DNA from: CAYYJM01 sp964471755
GTDB lineage: Bacteria; Planctomycetota; Planctomycetia; Gemmatales; Gemmataceae
Length of the DNA: 27,724 nucleotides
Assembly (NCBI GenBank): GCA_964471755.1
Contig: CAYYJM010000054.1
Span: 1-27,724 of the forward strand
Direction of reading: 5' to 3'
Under the pieces are notes generated by a model. That model saw nothing but the letters and a program-made list of their open reading frames with translations, was not told the origin of the DNA and made no database searches. Positions 15,191 to 25,500 of the stretch are shown in pieces. Positions within the stretch are counted from its first letter, which is position 1. Every line of letters starts with the position of its first letter. The position numbers were made by a program, and so were the translations under genes.

Positions 15191-18100
15191 TCACACCGCC
15201 AGGCGCTGTCGGGTCCACGCCGCCAGGGCGGCTTGCAAAAGGCCCTGCCGTGCCAGCGTCGGCCGCTGGTCCGCCGGCGCATCCGCCGGGGCACACCAGC
15301 GCAGCATCAGCGCCGCCAGGCCGGCGAACGGGCCATGAAAATCGATCGCGGCCGGCCCCCGCGTGTAGGCACGGGCCAGACCCCGCAGCGTTTGCAGACA
15401 CTGCTCGAAGGCCGGCAGCCAGTCGGGAAACGTCCCGGGTGCATCGATCGTGTGGCCGTGCAGGTGATGAGCCGTCTCCCACAGTCGGCCCAGTAACGGT
15501 AGCATCCAGGCGATCACCCGACCCAGTGGCACCTCGACCCGGCGCGCGAACAGGTCGTGCCACAGATACTGCTCGTGCTTGATGAAGTCGAACAGCGTCG
15601 GGCCGTATCTCGTCTTGCCAAAGTCGATGTAGTATGGCTGCCCCTGAGCATCGACGAGAACATTGCGGCCGTGCAGATCGCCGTGGATCACGGACCCATA
15701 CCAGGGAGCCGGACGCGAGAACATCGCCCCGAGATCGGCCAGCGGATCGGGCAACGCGACACGCTCGGACCCCATCGGCAGGAGAAGACGGCCGGCCTCT
15801 GGCTCATACACCGGGGCCGGTTCGTCAGGGTGGAGCGCGGCCCGGGTGGCACAGCAGTCGGTCAGGTTCCGCCGCAGTCGAACGACGAGCGGCAGCACCG
15901 GGCGACCTCGGATGCTCCAGCGCAATCCCGGTGACGATTCGCTGACATCGACTCCGAGCGGCGTGCGAAAGCAGACACGCAATCCCGAAGGGGCTGTCAA
16001 CTCGTACTCCCAGCCGGCCGGAGTGGGCTGGACCTCGTGCAGAGTCAGGGCATCAACGGCGATCTCCTGCGGCGGGCTGGCAGCATTGGCGGAATGCAAG
16101 CCGGTGAGCAGATCGAGACGGGGCACGCCAGCGTGCGGCGGCTCGGCGAGCAGGCCGCCGGGCGGATGCGTGTCCTCGATCGTCCAGACGGGCGGAATGG
16201 CCCAGGCGTAGGCGTCGAGCAGCGGGCCGGCCGGGCTATCGGTGCCGGTGTTCGTGTACCACGACAGGCCCAGATCGCGATGGAAAATCTGCTCCAGCAG
16301 ATAATGAGCGTCGAAGGGCGAGGCGTCGAGGAGCCATTCATGCTCGGTGCGGCTGCGGCTCCAGCCGGTGCCGACCAGGCTCATCAGAATGCCGGCTCGA
16401 TGCTCCCAGGCGACGAAGCGTGTCATGCGGGTGACGTTCGCCGGCAGCAATTCCTGCACCCAGCGCCGATACCGCTGCCACTCACTTGTCAGTGGGCCGA
16501 CGGCACCGAGCTTGACGATGCATGGCTGACCGTTCCAGACGGCGGCCGAGCCGGTCGTGGGAAGCATCTGCGGATGAACGAGCAGAACCTGGGTGCCGCT
16601 CAGTCCACCCTCGAAGGCCCGACGAATGAGCAGACGCTGATACCCGGGCCCGAACAACTGCCGCAGCACGAAGCGATCCTCGGCACTCCCCTCCCAGCCG
16701 TCGATCTCCAGTTCGCGCACCTGCAAGGCGACGGTCGTCAGCGGTCGGCCGGCCCGGGTACGAATCTCGAACTCCGCCGTACCGGCCCCGTCCGCCACGG
16801 CATGGATCACGACGCGAGCCTGGCCCGACTCGTTGGTGCGCAGATGGTCGGTTTCGAGCCGAAAGGGCGTGACGCCAGCCGGACCGCGCACCCGCAGAGA
16901 GAAACGCGGCAAACGGCGGTGACGCCAGTCTGTCAGTTGGAGGGGAATTTCAAGCCGGTCGCCCGGAGCGAGAACGAGCGGCGCGGGGCAGTCACGCAGG
17001 GGACTGGCGAGGTGGGCGTTGAGCGAGTCATCGACCAGACCCTGAAACAGGACGTTGCCGGTCAGCTCGGCGTAGTGCCGGGCCGAGGCGAGGTGAGCCT
17101 GGCGGTCGTCGAAGCGGCGCGCGGCCGTCGCCCACTGGGCGAAGCCCCATTCGAGGTACGGCCGCAGCAGCAGATCCTGCGACCACTGGTCGGCCTGCTC
17201 CAGATGCGCGTGCGCCTGATCGAGGAAGTGCTGGGCCGATTCGCCTCCGGCGACGACGGCCGCCCGATCGAGCAGGGCCAGGGCGAGGTACAGAGCGATC
17301 CGCGGTCGCTCGTCGTAAACCAGGCCGGGCTGAAGACGATTGAGGCTTTCGCGGAGCAGCCGGACGGCCGGCATCAGACGCTCGCGGCGAGCGCCCGGAT
17401 CGGGAATCCGCCGTGCCTCCAGCCAGCGGCGCGCGGCGTTATAGCACCAGGCGAGGGCCTCATCGTTCTCGGTGCAGGGCGGATGGGAGAACTCCAGACA
17501 GGCGGAACCGAGCCGCGGCCCGACAATGATGGCCGTCTCCTCCAGAGGAAAGGCGTCGGTGAGCAGCGCGACGACGAGCTGGGCCTGATTCTGCTTGACG
17601 AACGAAGCCGGCGCGTCGAGCAGCGGCAGCAGCACGAGGTTGGCCTGTAGCAGATCGGCCGAAGCCAGGGGCCGCCCCTGGGCGAAACGCTGGTAGGCCA
17701 GACCGTTGATCGTCGCGGTGATCCCCCACAGATCGCGCAGGTGCTGCTTCGCCTGAAGGCTCTCGTGAATGACACGGATCGCCTCCTCGTGCTGACCCAG
17801 GCGTGTCAGCACCCGGCCCAGGGTGTCGAGGCCGCGAACCAGGCCGGGAGGATCGGCCGCCGCACGGTAGCGCTCGATCGCCTCCCGCAGGCGAACGGCC
17901 GCCGTCTCCAGCAGCAACGAACTCGTCTGACGCGACAGGGCGTGACCGAGACAGTGCAGCGCCCGTCCTCGCAGGGCATCGGAGAGGCTCGGCTCTTGCA
18001 GCAGTCCTTCGAGTTGGTAGCGGACGCCGGCTGCGGTGTGCGGATCGCTGGTGGTCAGGGCGTGCCACCAGCCCTCGATCTTGCAGGCGAGCCGAATCTC

Positions 18101-18655
18101 GTCGTCGAACGACGGCGAATCCATCTGCAGAAACTGGTAGAGATACCGACGGCGTTCGTTCGGATTGACCACGAGGCGGAGAGACTGGACGAGATACCAG
18201 GCGGCCCGAGAGGAAGCCCCGAGACGCAGGGCGGCCTCTTGCAGCAGGGCCAGACCCTGGGGCACCTCGCCGGTGGCGGCGAGCAGTCGGCCGAGTTCCG
18301 CCTGGGCGTCGGCCTGCCACTCCGGTGACAGTTCCGGAGCCATCCACTGGAGCAACTCGGCCGCCCCGAGCGCGGCCAGCGTCCGTTCCGGAGAATGGTT
18401 GGCCCGCTCGATCAGCGCGTGCAGGGTGAGGGCTCGCTGGTGAGGAGGAGTCGCGGCGGCCTCGTCCAGTTCGTGCAGGCAGGAGAGATCGTGCAGAGGG
18501 GCGAGATTGATTTCCCCCAGTTGCGTGGGCAGCCCGGCGAGGCGGAGTTGCAAACGCCGCAGGCCAGGCAGCCGAGAGACGAGTTCTTCGAGCAACGGAC
18601 ACCTCGAACCGCTCGGGGCATCAGCCCCAGGATCTTTTCGCCAGGGTGAAGTCAA
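15191..18655 (-). CDS. Large TPR / beta-sandwich / APH-like kinase protein
   Basis: A 1154-residue cytoplasmic protein without signal peptide. Residues 1 to about 550 are helical repeats of TPR type ('LGRLLAATGEVPQGLALLQEA', 'TLGRVLTRLGQHEEAIRVIHES'). About 555-650 is a beta-rich, Ig-like segment ('LAPGDRLEIPLQLTDWRHR' to 'AGTAEFEIRTRAGRP'). The C-terminal part is a kinase of the aminoglycoside/choline-kinase fold: glycine loop G683-G-L-S-G-T-Q, K715, catalytic 'HGDLHGRN' (H991, D993, N998) and 'IDFG' (D1011). All key residues are present, so it should be active; the substrate is unknown. The architecture recalls proteins of predicted ternary conflict or signalling systems, which I offer tentatively. 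The first start is TTG at 18655, only 4 nt after the enolase-family stop; no in-frame ATG lies near, so the start is uncertain. Confidence 0.85.
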   Translation of the reverse strand: MTSPWRKDPGADAPSGSRCPLLEELVSRLPGLRRLQLRLAGLPTQLGEINLAPLHDLSCLHELDEAAATPPHQRALTLHALIERANHSPERTLAALGAAELLQWMAPELSPEWQADAQAELGRLLAATGEVPQGLALLQEAALRLGASSRAAWYLVQSLRLVVNPNERRRYLYQFLQMDSPSFDDEIRLACKIEGWWHALTTSDPHTAAGVRYQLEGLLQEPSLSDALRGRALHCLGHALSRQTSSLLLETAAVRLREAIERYRAAADPPGLVRGLDTLGRVLTRLGQHEEAIRVIHESLQAKQHLRDLWGITATINGLAYQRFAQGRPLASADLLQANLVLLPLLDAPASFVKQNQAQLVVALLTDAFPLEETAIIVGPRLGSACLEFSHPPCTENDEALAWCYNAARRWLEARRIPDPGARRERLMPAVRLLRESLNRLQPGLVYDERPRIALYLALALLDRAAVVAGGESAQHFLDQAHAHLEQADQWSQDLLLRPYLEWGFAQWATAARRFDDRQAHLASARHYAELTGNVLFQGLVDDSLNAHLASPLRDCPAPLVLAPGDRLEIPLQLTDWRHRRLPRFSLRVRGPAGVTPFRLETDHLRTNESGQARVVIHAVADGAGTAEFEIRTRAGRPLTTVALQVRELEIDGWEGSAEDRFVLRQLFGPGYQRLLIRRAFEGGLSGTQVLLVHPQMLPTTGSAAVWNGQPCIVKLGAVGPLTSEWQRYRRWVQELLPANVTRMTRFVAWEHRAGILMSLVGTGWSRSRTEHEWLLDASPFDAHYLLEQIFHRDLGLSWYTNTGTDSPAGPLLDAYAWAIPPVWTIEDTHPPGGLLAEPPHAGVPRLDLLTGLHSANAASPPQEIAVDALTLHEVQPTPAGWEYELTAPSGLRVCFRTPLGVDVSESSPGLRWSIRGRPVLPLVVRLRRNLTDCCATRAALHPDEPAPVYEPEAGRLLLPMGSERVALPDPLADLGAMFSRPAPWYGSVIHGDLHGRNVLVDAQGQPYYIDFGKTRYGPTLFDFIKHEQYLWHDLFARRVEVPLGRVIAWMLPLLGRLWETAHHLHGHTIDAPGTFPDWLPAFEQCLQTLRGLARAYTRGPAAIDFHGPFAGLAALMLRWCAPADAPADQRPTLARQGLLQAALAAWTRQRLAV

Positions 18656-18659
18656 GATT

Positions 18660-19757
18660 TCAGCCCACCCGGAACTTCGCCAGCGCGTCCGGGTTCAGTT
18701 CCAGCCCCAGACCAGGCCGGGACGGCGGAACCAGCCGTCCCTTCACGAAGCGCGGCGGCTCCTGCCACAACTCGACGAACCATGGCATCCCCTCGACACA
18801 CGTCACCCGTGGCAAACCACAGCCGAGATGCACCGCGACTTCCGGCATCAGGTGCGGAGCGATCGGTCGGTGATACTGATCCGCCAGGGCCACCACGCGC
18901 AGGAACGGCGTCAGGCCACCCAGTCGCGTTACGTCCGGCTGGAGGATGCCCAGGGCGTCCGCTTCCAGGTAACGCTCGAACTCGTCGCGCGCAAAGAGCA
19001 TCTCGCCCGCGGCGATCGGCGTCTCCAGACGCTCGGCCAGGCGCTTGTGACCGGCGACATCCTCGCACAGGATTGGTTCCTCGAACCAGTCGATGCCGAT
19101 CTCGTCCTCGAAGAAATGGCCCAGAGCCAGGGCCGTCGCGTAGTCGTAACGCTGGTTGGCATCGACTGCCAGCCAGACGTCATCGCCCCAGGCATTCCGC
19201 AGGGCCTGGACGCGCTCGGCGTCCGCGCCCGGGTCGGCACCGACCTTGACCTTGATGCCCATGAGGCCCTGATCGAGATACGCCTGCGACTCGCGGACGA
19301 TCTCCCGCGGATTCAGATGGAGCCAGGCCGTGTCGGAACCGTAGGCCGGCACCGACTCACGGGCTCCGCCGAGGAGCTTGTACAGCGGCAGACCCGCCGC
19401 CTTCCCCTTGAGATCCCACAACGCCAGGTCGAAGGCGCTGTACGCCTGGGCGACCAGGCCACGCCGACCGATCGTCTGCAATCGCCAGTACGCCTTCGCT
19501 TCGAGCCGTTCGTGGTCGAGCGGATCTTCGCCGACGAGCAGCGGCGCGACGTCATCGACGGCCGTGTAATAGAGCCCCCGGCCGGTGCCCTGGAGCGCGT
19601 ACGCGAAGCCGACGCCGACCTGACCAGTGTCGGTGCGGAGCTGCACGATGAGCGTGACGATGTGGGCCAGCCGGCCCTGACGCTGCTCCTCGACAGAGGC
19701 TCGCGGCCGGGCTGGCAGGACGTGCAGGAGATCACACTCCACCTTCTCGATCTTCAT
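18660..19757 (-). CDS. Mandelate racemase/muconate lactonizing enzyme-family protein (enolase superfamily)
   Basis: A 365-residue enzyme with the N-terminal capping domain and TIM-barrel of the enolase superfamily. These enzymes abstract a proton alpha to a carboxylate using Mg2+. Visible residues: K169-V-K171 (base), metal ligands D199 ('VDAN'), E226/E227 ('WFEEP') and E252 ('AAGE'), D275 ('QPDVTRLGG') and H302 ('APHLMPE'). The Lys pair plus the Asp-His dyad place it in the mandelate racemase subgroup, so racemase or acid-sugar dehydratase activity is likely; the substrate is not predictable by eye. The ribosome site AGAGG overlaps the stop of the upstream propeller gene (9-nt gap), so these two genes and the kinase gene downstream form a likely operon. 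Confidence 0.92.
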   Translation of the reverse strand: MKIEKVECDLLHVLPARPRASVEEQRQGRLAHIVTLIVQLRTDTGQVGVGFAYALQGTGRGLYYTAVDDVAPLLVGEDPLDHERLEAKAYWRLQTIGRRGLVAQAYSAFDLALWDLKGKAAGLPLYKLLGGARESVPAYGSDTAWLHLNPREIVRESQAYLDQGLMGIKVKVGADPGADAERVQALRNAWGDDVWLAVDANQRYDYATALALGHFFEDEIGIDWFEEPILCEDVAGHKRLAERLETPIAAGEMLFARDEFERYLEADALGILQPDVTRLGGLTPFLRVVALADQYHRPIAPHLMPEVAVHLGCGLPRVTCVEGMPWFVELWQEPPRFVKGRLVPPSRPGLGLELNPDALAKFRVG

Positions 19758-19766
19758 ACCGGGCCT

Positions 19767-21374
19767 CTACTTTCCGATGCAGATCAGCTCGCTGGCGGTG
19801 CGGAAGATCAGCTTGCCCTGAGCGACCGCCGGCGAGGCCAGCAAGGGCGAACCGAGGTCGTTTTCGCCGACCAGTTCAAAGCGGTCGCCCGCCTTCACCA
19901 GATACGTTACGCCGTCCTCGCCCGGGAAGTAAAGGATGCCGCCCGCCTCGATCGGCGAGGCGGAAAAGGTCGTCGGCAGACGCTCCGACCAGATCAGCTT
20001 GCCGGTCTTGCCGTCGTGGCAGCTGAGGATGCCGTGATCGCTGGTGAAGTAGAGCCGACCATCGAGGAAGATCGGCGACGGCACGTGCGGAGCGCCGCGG
20101 GTCGTCGTCCAGGCCAGGTGCGTTGTGGTCACGTCCCCCTTGCCGCCCGGCTTCAGGGCGATGACCGGACCATTGCGGCCGGAGATCGCGTAGACCAGGT
20201 CGGGACCGATGACCACCATCGGAATGACCTCGATCGTCGGGCCGGTCAGCGACCAGAGTTCTGCGCCGGTGGCCGGGTCGTAGCCGATGACGTGTTCCTT
20301 GCACTGCAAGATCATCTCATCCCGGTCGCCGACGCGGACGATCAACGGCGTGTTCCAGCCCATGCCCTTGGGACGGGCCTTCTGCCAGACGAGCTTGCCC
20401 GTCCTGCGATCCAGGGCGATCAGGATCGGCTCGCTCAGGTTCTGTTCCTGCCAGAGGATGACGAGGTCCTTGTAGAGGACCGGACTGGCCCCGACGCCGT
20501 GAACGCTGCCGACCTTGAAGTCGTGATGGTGCCAGAGTTGCTTGCCGTCCAGATCCCAGCAGACCAGACCGACCGAGCCGAAGAAGGCGATGACCCGTTC
20601 GCCATCGACGACCGGCGTGGCCGAGGCGAAGCCGTTCTTCTCGCGGACCCGCGCCTCCGGCGGCGTGGTCGGAGCGTCGGCACTCCAGAGCTTCTTGCCA
20701 TCGGCCAGGGCGAAGCAGGTCATCGTTCGGACCTTGCCATCCTCGCTGGAACTGGTGACGAAGATCCGGTCTCCCCAGACGACCGGCGAGCTGTTCCCCT
20801 TGCCAGGGATGGGCGAGCGCCAGGCGATGTTCTCCTTGCTCGACCACTTCGTCGGCAGTTCCTTCAGGCCGGTCAGGCCCATGCCGGTCGGGCCGCGAAA
20901 GCGTGGCCAGTGGTCGCCGGCATTCGGCGTCGGCAGGACGACCGGGGGCGGAACGCCGCCGGCTCCGGGCTGCCGGGCGGTCACCTTCTCCGGCGTGATC
21001 TTCGCGCCCTTGTCGAAGGGAGCCTTCTGGTTGTAACGCTTGTAGCCGTCGCGCATCAGGGCGAGGAAGTCGTCGCGGATCTTGAGCCGACGCTGGTAGG
21101 CCGCCTTGAGGTCCGGGTCGGCGAGGACCCGGTCCTTGCCGCCGTGCTTCTCCAGGAAGCTGTCGGCGTTGTCGGCCGTGGCTACCCGTTGCCACTCGGC
21201 GGCGAGGTCCGTGATCAGCATCTTCTTCAGCACCAGCTCGCGGTAGGCCGGGTTGGTCGAGTCCTCCGAAAGGATCCGCAGCGGCGCATCAAGAGGGAAC
21301 TTCCGGTCGATGTCCTCAGCACGGAGGATCGGCAGGACCAGCAGGAGTGCGAGCAGGAGCAATCGCCAGCGCAT
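19767..21374 (-). CDS. Exported PQQ-like beta-propeller repeat protein with N-terminal extension
   Basis: A 535-residue protein. The signal peptide is 'MRWRLLLLALLLVLPILRA'. Residues 20 to about 160 are a charged helical extension not present in the paralogue at 1350-2618. The rest is the propeller, opening with 'HWPRFRGPTGMG' and carrying 'LADGKKLW', 'WDLDGKQLW', 'LDRRTGKLVW', 'YDPATGAELW' and 'HDGKTGKLIW' blades. No lipobox, so probably soluble in the periplasm. Function unknown; family members bind ligands or partner proteins. The ATG at 21374 has GAGG 8 nt upstream; a GTG at 21398 would spoil the signal peptide. It heads the group propeller, enolase-family enzyme, kinase, and may read on from terC 85 bp upstream. 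Confidence 0.9.
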   Translation of the reverse strand: MRWRLLLLALLLVLPILRAEDIDRKFPLDAPLRILSEDSTNPAYRELVLKKMLITDLAAEWQRVATADNADSFLEKHGGKDRVLADPDLKAAYQRRLKIRDDFLALMRDGYKRYNQKAPFDKGAKITPEKVTARQPGAGGVPPPVVLPTPNAGDHWPRFRGPTGMGLTGLKELPTKWSSKENIAWRSPIPGKGNSSPVVWGDRIFVTSSSEDGKVRTMTCFALADGKKLWSADAPTTPPEARVREKNGFASATPVVDGERVIAFFGSVGLVCWDLDGKQLWHHHDFKVGSVHGVGASPVLYKDLVILWQEQNLSEPILIALDRRTGKLVWQKARPKGMGWNTPLIVRVGDRDEMILQCKEHVIGYDPATGAELWSLTGPTIEVIPMVVIGPDLVYAISGRNGPVIALKPGGKGDVTTTHLAWTTTRGAPHVPSPIFLDGRLYFTSDHGILSCHDGKTGKLIWSERLPTTFSASPIEAGGILYFPGEDGVTYLVKAGDRFELVGENDLGSPLLASPAVAQGKLIFRTASELICIGK

Positions 21375-21459
21375 GAGTAGGGCCTCGCGGACGGACACGG
21401 AAACCAGGATCGTATGAGCGTACGCGGCGAGGCCCAGAGCAACAAGGGAAAACGATCGG

Positions 21460-22341
21460 TCACACCTGCGGCGGGTGTGGTTCGTGCAGAGCGACCGGAT
21501 GCACCGAGCGCATCCGCATGTTGAGCAGCTCGACGACGAACGAGAACGCCATCGCGAAGTAGATGTAGCCCTTGTTGATGTGCTGGCCGAAACCCTCGGC
21601 CACGAGGAGGACGCCGATCAGGATCAGAAAGCTCAGGGCCAGGATCTTGAGCGTGGGATGTCTGCCGACGAAGTCGCTGACCGGGCCGGCAGCGAGGAGC
21701 ATCACCAGACAGGTAATGATCATGGCGACGACGATGATCCAGATGCCCACCGTTGGATGGAGACCGCCCAGGCCGTGGCCCTGCTCGGCCGGCTTCTCCG
21801 CGCTGACCTCGCTGGTCGGTTTGGGCTCCTCCGTCTGGCTGGCGACGGCCGGGGCGTTCGTCTTGACCATGCCGACGGCGGTGATGACCGAGTCAAGCGA
21901 AAAGACGAGGTCGATGGCCAGGATTTGCAGGATGATGATCCAGAAGGCCGCCCCGGAGCCGGCCCGAGCGACCTGGGCGGCAGCGTGGCTCTCCTCCGGC
22001 GATTCGAGCTTGTGATGGATCTCGTAAGTCGCCTTGGCGACCAGGAACAGTCCGCCGAGGATCAGGACGAGATCCTTGAACGAGATGGCCCGGGCCTCCG
22101 AGTCCGGGAAGGTCCACGCCGGCAGGTAGAACAGCGGCTCGGTGGCGGCCATCAGCAGGGTGATGAAGAAGAGCAGGCCCAGACGTAGGAACAGAGCCAG
22201 GATCAGACCGAGGTTGCGTGCCAGGCGTTGTTGCTCTTTGGGCACTCGGCCCACCAGGATGGCCAGGAAGATGATGTTGTCGATGCCCAGGACGATTTCC
22301 AGGGCGGTCAGGGTGATCAGCGGAATGAGCCATTCGCTCAT
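21460..22341 (-). CDS. TerC family integral membrane protein
   Basis: A 293-residue protein with seven or so transmembrane helices. It has the two TerC signature acid-containing helices, 'TALEIVLGIDNIIFLAILVGRVP' (N-terminal) and 'QILAIDLVFSLDSVITAVGM' (middle), and ends 'GYIYFAMAFSFVVELLNMRMR'. TerC/Alx proteins are linked to tellurite resistance and, more recently, to Mn2+ export and metalation of exported proteins. A Pro/Glu/Lys-rich loop of about 40 residues (after 'AVGMVKTNAPAV') is longer than usual. The ATG at 22341 has GAGG 8 nt upstream; the 78 upstream residues of the open frame are low-complexity and excluded. It lies 167 bp downstream of the AddB-like gene. Confidence 0.93.
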   Translation of the reverse strand: MSEWLIPLITLTALEIVLGIDNIIFLAILVGRVPKEQQRLARNLGLILALFLRLGLLFFITLLMAATEPLFYLPAWTFPDSEARAISFKDLVLILGGLFLVAKATYEIHHKLESPEESHAAAQVARAGSGAAFWIIILQILAIDLVFSLDSVITAVGMVKTNAPAVASQTEEPKPTSEVSAEKPAEQGHGLGGLHPTVGIWIIVVAMIITCLVMLLAAGPVSDFVGRHPTLKILALSFLILIGVLLVAEGFGQHINKGYIYFAMAFSFVVELLNMRMRSVHPVALHEPHPPQV

Positions 22342-22508
22342 GTCAACAACCTCGGTGGCGAGTTGAGGGCCTCGGATGGGAAACGAGAAACACCGCCTCG
22401 TCGTGGACGGCCACGGCGAGGGACAGGTACGGCGCGGATCGGTCGTACAGTAGGGAGAAGGTATGTACTGGCGGGCGGAGCGTCGAGGTTGCTTTCGGGC
22501 GCGGTTGG

Positions 22509-25500
22509 TCACGCGACCACGGGCAGCGCCAGGCGGTTCGGCTTGCCAACGGCCCGAGCCTGGGAGATCCGGCACATTCGGCCATAGGGGCAGGTCTGCG
22601 TACAGGTCCGCGAACGCGGAGCCAGGGCGAAGTAGCCGGTACGGATCGACTCGCCGAGCTGGGCGACCCAGCCTTCGAGCGTCGCACGCAGCTTACGCCA
22701 GCCGTCCGTCTCGTTGAGCCAGAGAGTCTTGTTCCGGCTCGTCGGCAGGACGACCTTGGGACCGCTCTCCGAGACGAGCCAGTAGACCAGGCCGAGCGGC
22801 CGGGCCGAGCGATCGCGAAGAAGAACCTCCTGCACGGCCAGAGCGTAGAGCGTCAGTTGAAGCCGACTAAACGTTTCCAGGTCGCTGCCGGTGTAGTGAG
22901 CCGCCCGGCCGGTCTTGTAGTCGATGATCCAGAAGCCGACCGCGCCATCGGGCAGGGTGGCCTCATCGACGCGGTCGATTCGGCCACTGATGCGAACCTC
23001 CAGGCCGCCGACGGCAATGTGCAATTCCGGCTGCGGCTCGGCTCCCTCGGCCGGTGGCAGACCGAAGTCCACCTCGAAGAGGCTCGGTCGGGGCTCGATC
23101 GCTTTCTCCAGCCAGGGTGCGAGGAACTGGCTCCAGTGGGTGGCGTACCGGCCAGCCTGCCGCTGGAGCCGTTCGCCTTCCAGACGCCAGAGTTCGCGGG
23201 CGGCGGCACTGGGTGCCCGGGCGATGTCCTCGCGAACGGCCTCCGCCATCTCGGTCGAGAGGTACTCGTGCGAGCGCTCACCGGGACCGTGAACGTCCTC
23301 GTCCTTGAGCCGTCGGTGCAGGCGGGCCAGGGCGCGATGGAAGGCCTGACCACGACGTGTCACCTCGATCTCTTCCTGCGGCGATTCGAGCGGATCGAGT
23401 CGAAGAACGTGCTTGGCGAAGAACTTGAACGGACAGGCGACGTAGTCCTCCAGGGCGGTCGGGCTGTAGATGCGGCCCGGCCCGAATCGCTCGGCGACCT
23501 TCGCCAGGACGGCCGGGTGAGTCAGCAGGCCCTCGTGGGTCGTGTGGTCGGCGACATGAAAGCGATGGTAGGCGAGTTGAGCGGCGTCCTGCAAGCTGAC
23601 GCGAGCGTCGGCCGGGAGCAGGTCGGCGAGGGCCGGATCGCTCGTCAGTGCGCCGCCGGCCCGCTGGGCGAGACGGACGCGCAGCTCGGCCAGGGAAGCC
23701 GGCACGTCCTGGTCGATCGCTTCGAGCAGCATCCGCCGACGGGTCGTCGGGATGGCTCCCGGAGTGAAGCACGCCTGCACGGCCTGGAGGAACGAGCTGG
23801 GCAAGAGTTCCTGGCCGCGTTCGTCCACGGCGGGGTAGCTCAGGGTCAGGGTCTGCGTCGCGCTGGTGACCACCTGATGGAAGAGGAGCATCTCGGCGGG
23901 GAGCTGCTCGCTAACGAGCGGGAACGGCAGACCGGCGGCGCGGAAGGTCTGGCGGTCGGTTTCATCAAAGAACGGCGTCGCGGTCGCCTGAGGAAAGCTT
24001 CCCTCGCCCAGGCCGAGGACGAAGACATGTTCGGCATGCAGGGCCCGTGCCAGGTCGGCGGACAGCAGGCGGACACGGCCCGGACCTCGCGGGGTACGAG
24101 CCAGGCCCAGTTCACCGACCAGGGCGGTCAGGCGACGCAGGAACGTCGTCGCGTCGAAAGGAGCGTCGCGTCGGCCGGCCTCGGTTCGTTCACGCCAGCG
24201 GGCCAGTTCCTCGTTCAGGCGCTGCAGCGCGAGACGGTCGCGCAGATCCCGGCTGCCCGTGCGGTCGAGGCCGAGCCGGCGCAGGAAGACGGCGAGCCAG
24301 TCGAGATGTTCGCCCAGGCGGCGCGTCGTCGGGAAGCCATCCCAGAGGGCGAAGAAGCGCCGCAGGAACGGGCCGCAGCGGCGAGCCAGTTCATGGGTCT
24401 TGCGTCGACGCGATTCCTCGGCCGCCTCATCTTCCAGCCCCGCCGGTGGTTCCGTCTCCCAGCGTTCGACCGCACGGAGGTAGGCGGCCCGATCCCGCGG
24501 TTCGCCGAGCAGACGGAGCAGCACCTCGCTCCAGGCGATGACCTCGGGATCGCCCAGAACCTCGGGCAGGTGCGGATCGAGGTAGCCGCTGCGGAGCAGG
24601 GCGGTGACGCCGGCGAAGGGCCAGTCGTCCAGGGGCAGACGCAGGGCGCGCAGCAGAGCGGCGATGCTGCCGACACGGGGCAGCGGTTCGATGCCCTCGA
24701 TGTCGAGTGGGATGGCGTACTCGGCGGCGACCTCGGCGAGCAGGTCGGCGTAATCGTCCAGATCGCGGACGACCAGGAGGACGGCCCCGGCCGGGATGCC
24801 GGCATCGAGTCGCTCCTTGACGGCGCGGAGGACCAGGCGAACCTCGCCGAGTCGGCCGGGAGCCTCGATGACGGCGAGGCCGGCGGCGTCGGCAGACGGG
24901 GTGAGCGTCCGCAGGGAGCGGAAGAGATGGGCGTCGAGGTGACGGAGGGCCGGCCGCTCTTCATTTAGCCGCCGGCTTGCCGGCGGTTCCTCGTCGAAGA
25001 CCGCCGGCAAGCCGGCGGCTAATTGAAGAACCGCGACCCGCTCCGCCGTCGCCCGGCTCGTCGCGAAGAGTTCGCCGCGTTCGTCGCCATCTTCGTCGGC
25101 CAGGGCGAGCCAGATCTCGGCGACGTGCGGAGCCAGTGCGGTCAGCACGTCGAACTGAGCCGGCGTGAAGTCGGTGAAGCCCGCGAGGAAGACGCTCCGC
25201 ACTCGGCTGAACGAGCCGGGCAGGCCCCGCTCACGCAGCAAACGAGCTGCGTGGAGCGGTCGGCCTGGAACATCGACGACACGCAGACGCTCCAGCCGCT
25301 GCTCATAGCGAGCGTAGAGACGAGCGCATTCGTGCCCCTTGGTCGCGCTCACGGCCTGGGTGAAGGCGATCGGGCCGATACCGAGGCGTTTCAGCTCGGC
25401 AATCAGATCGCGCAGACCGGCACTGAAGCCGCGCGTCTCCAGAACGGGACGAAAGTGACGCAGGGCGGCATCGCCGTGAACCTCCTCGACGACCTCTTCG

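Noticed and set aside
16037..17650. 537-codon plus-strand open frame
   Set aside because: It is antisense to the TPR/kinase gene, has no ribosome site and no family features.
18507..21380. 957-codon plus-strand open frame across two genes
   Set aside because: It spans the antisense of the enolase-family and propeller genes and their junction; this is typical third-position GC bias.
22857..24968. 703-codon plus-strand open frame
   Set aside because: Antisense shadow of the AddB-like gene; composition dominated by Arg, Gly and Ala.
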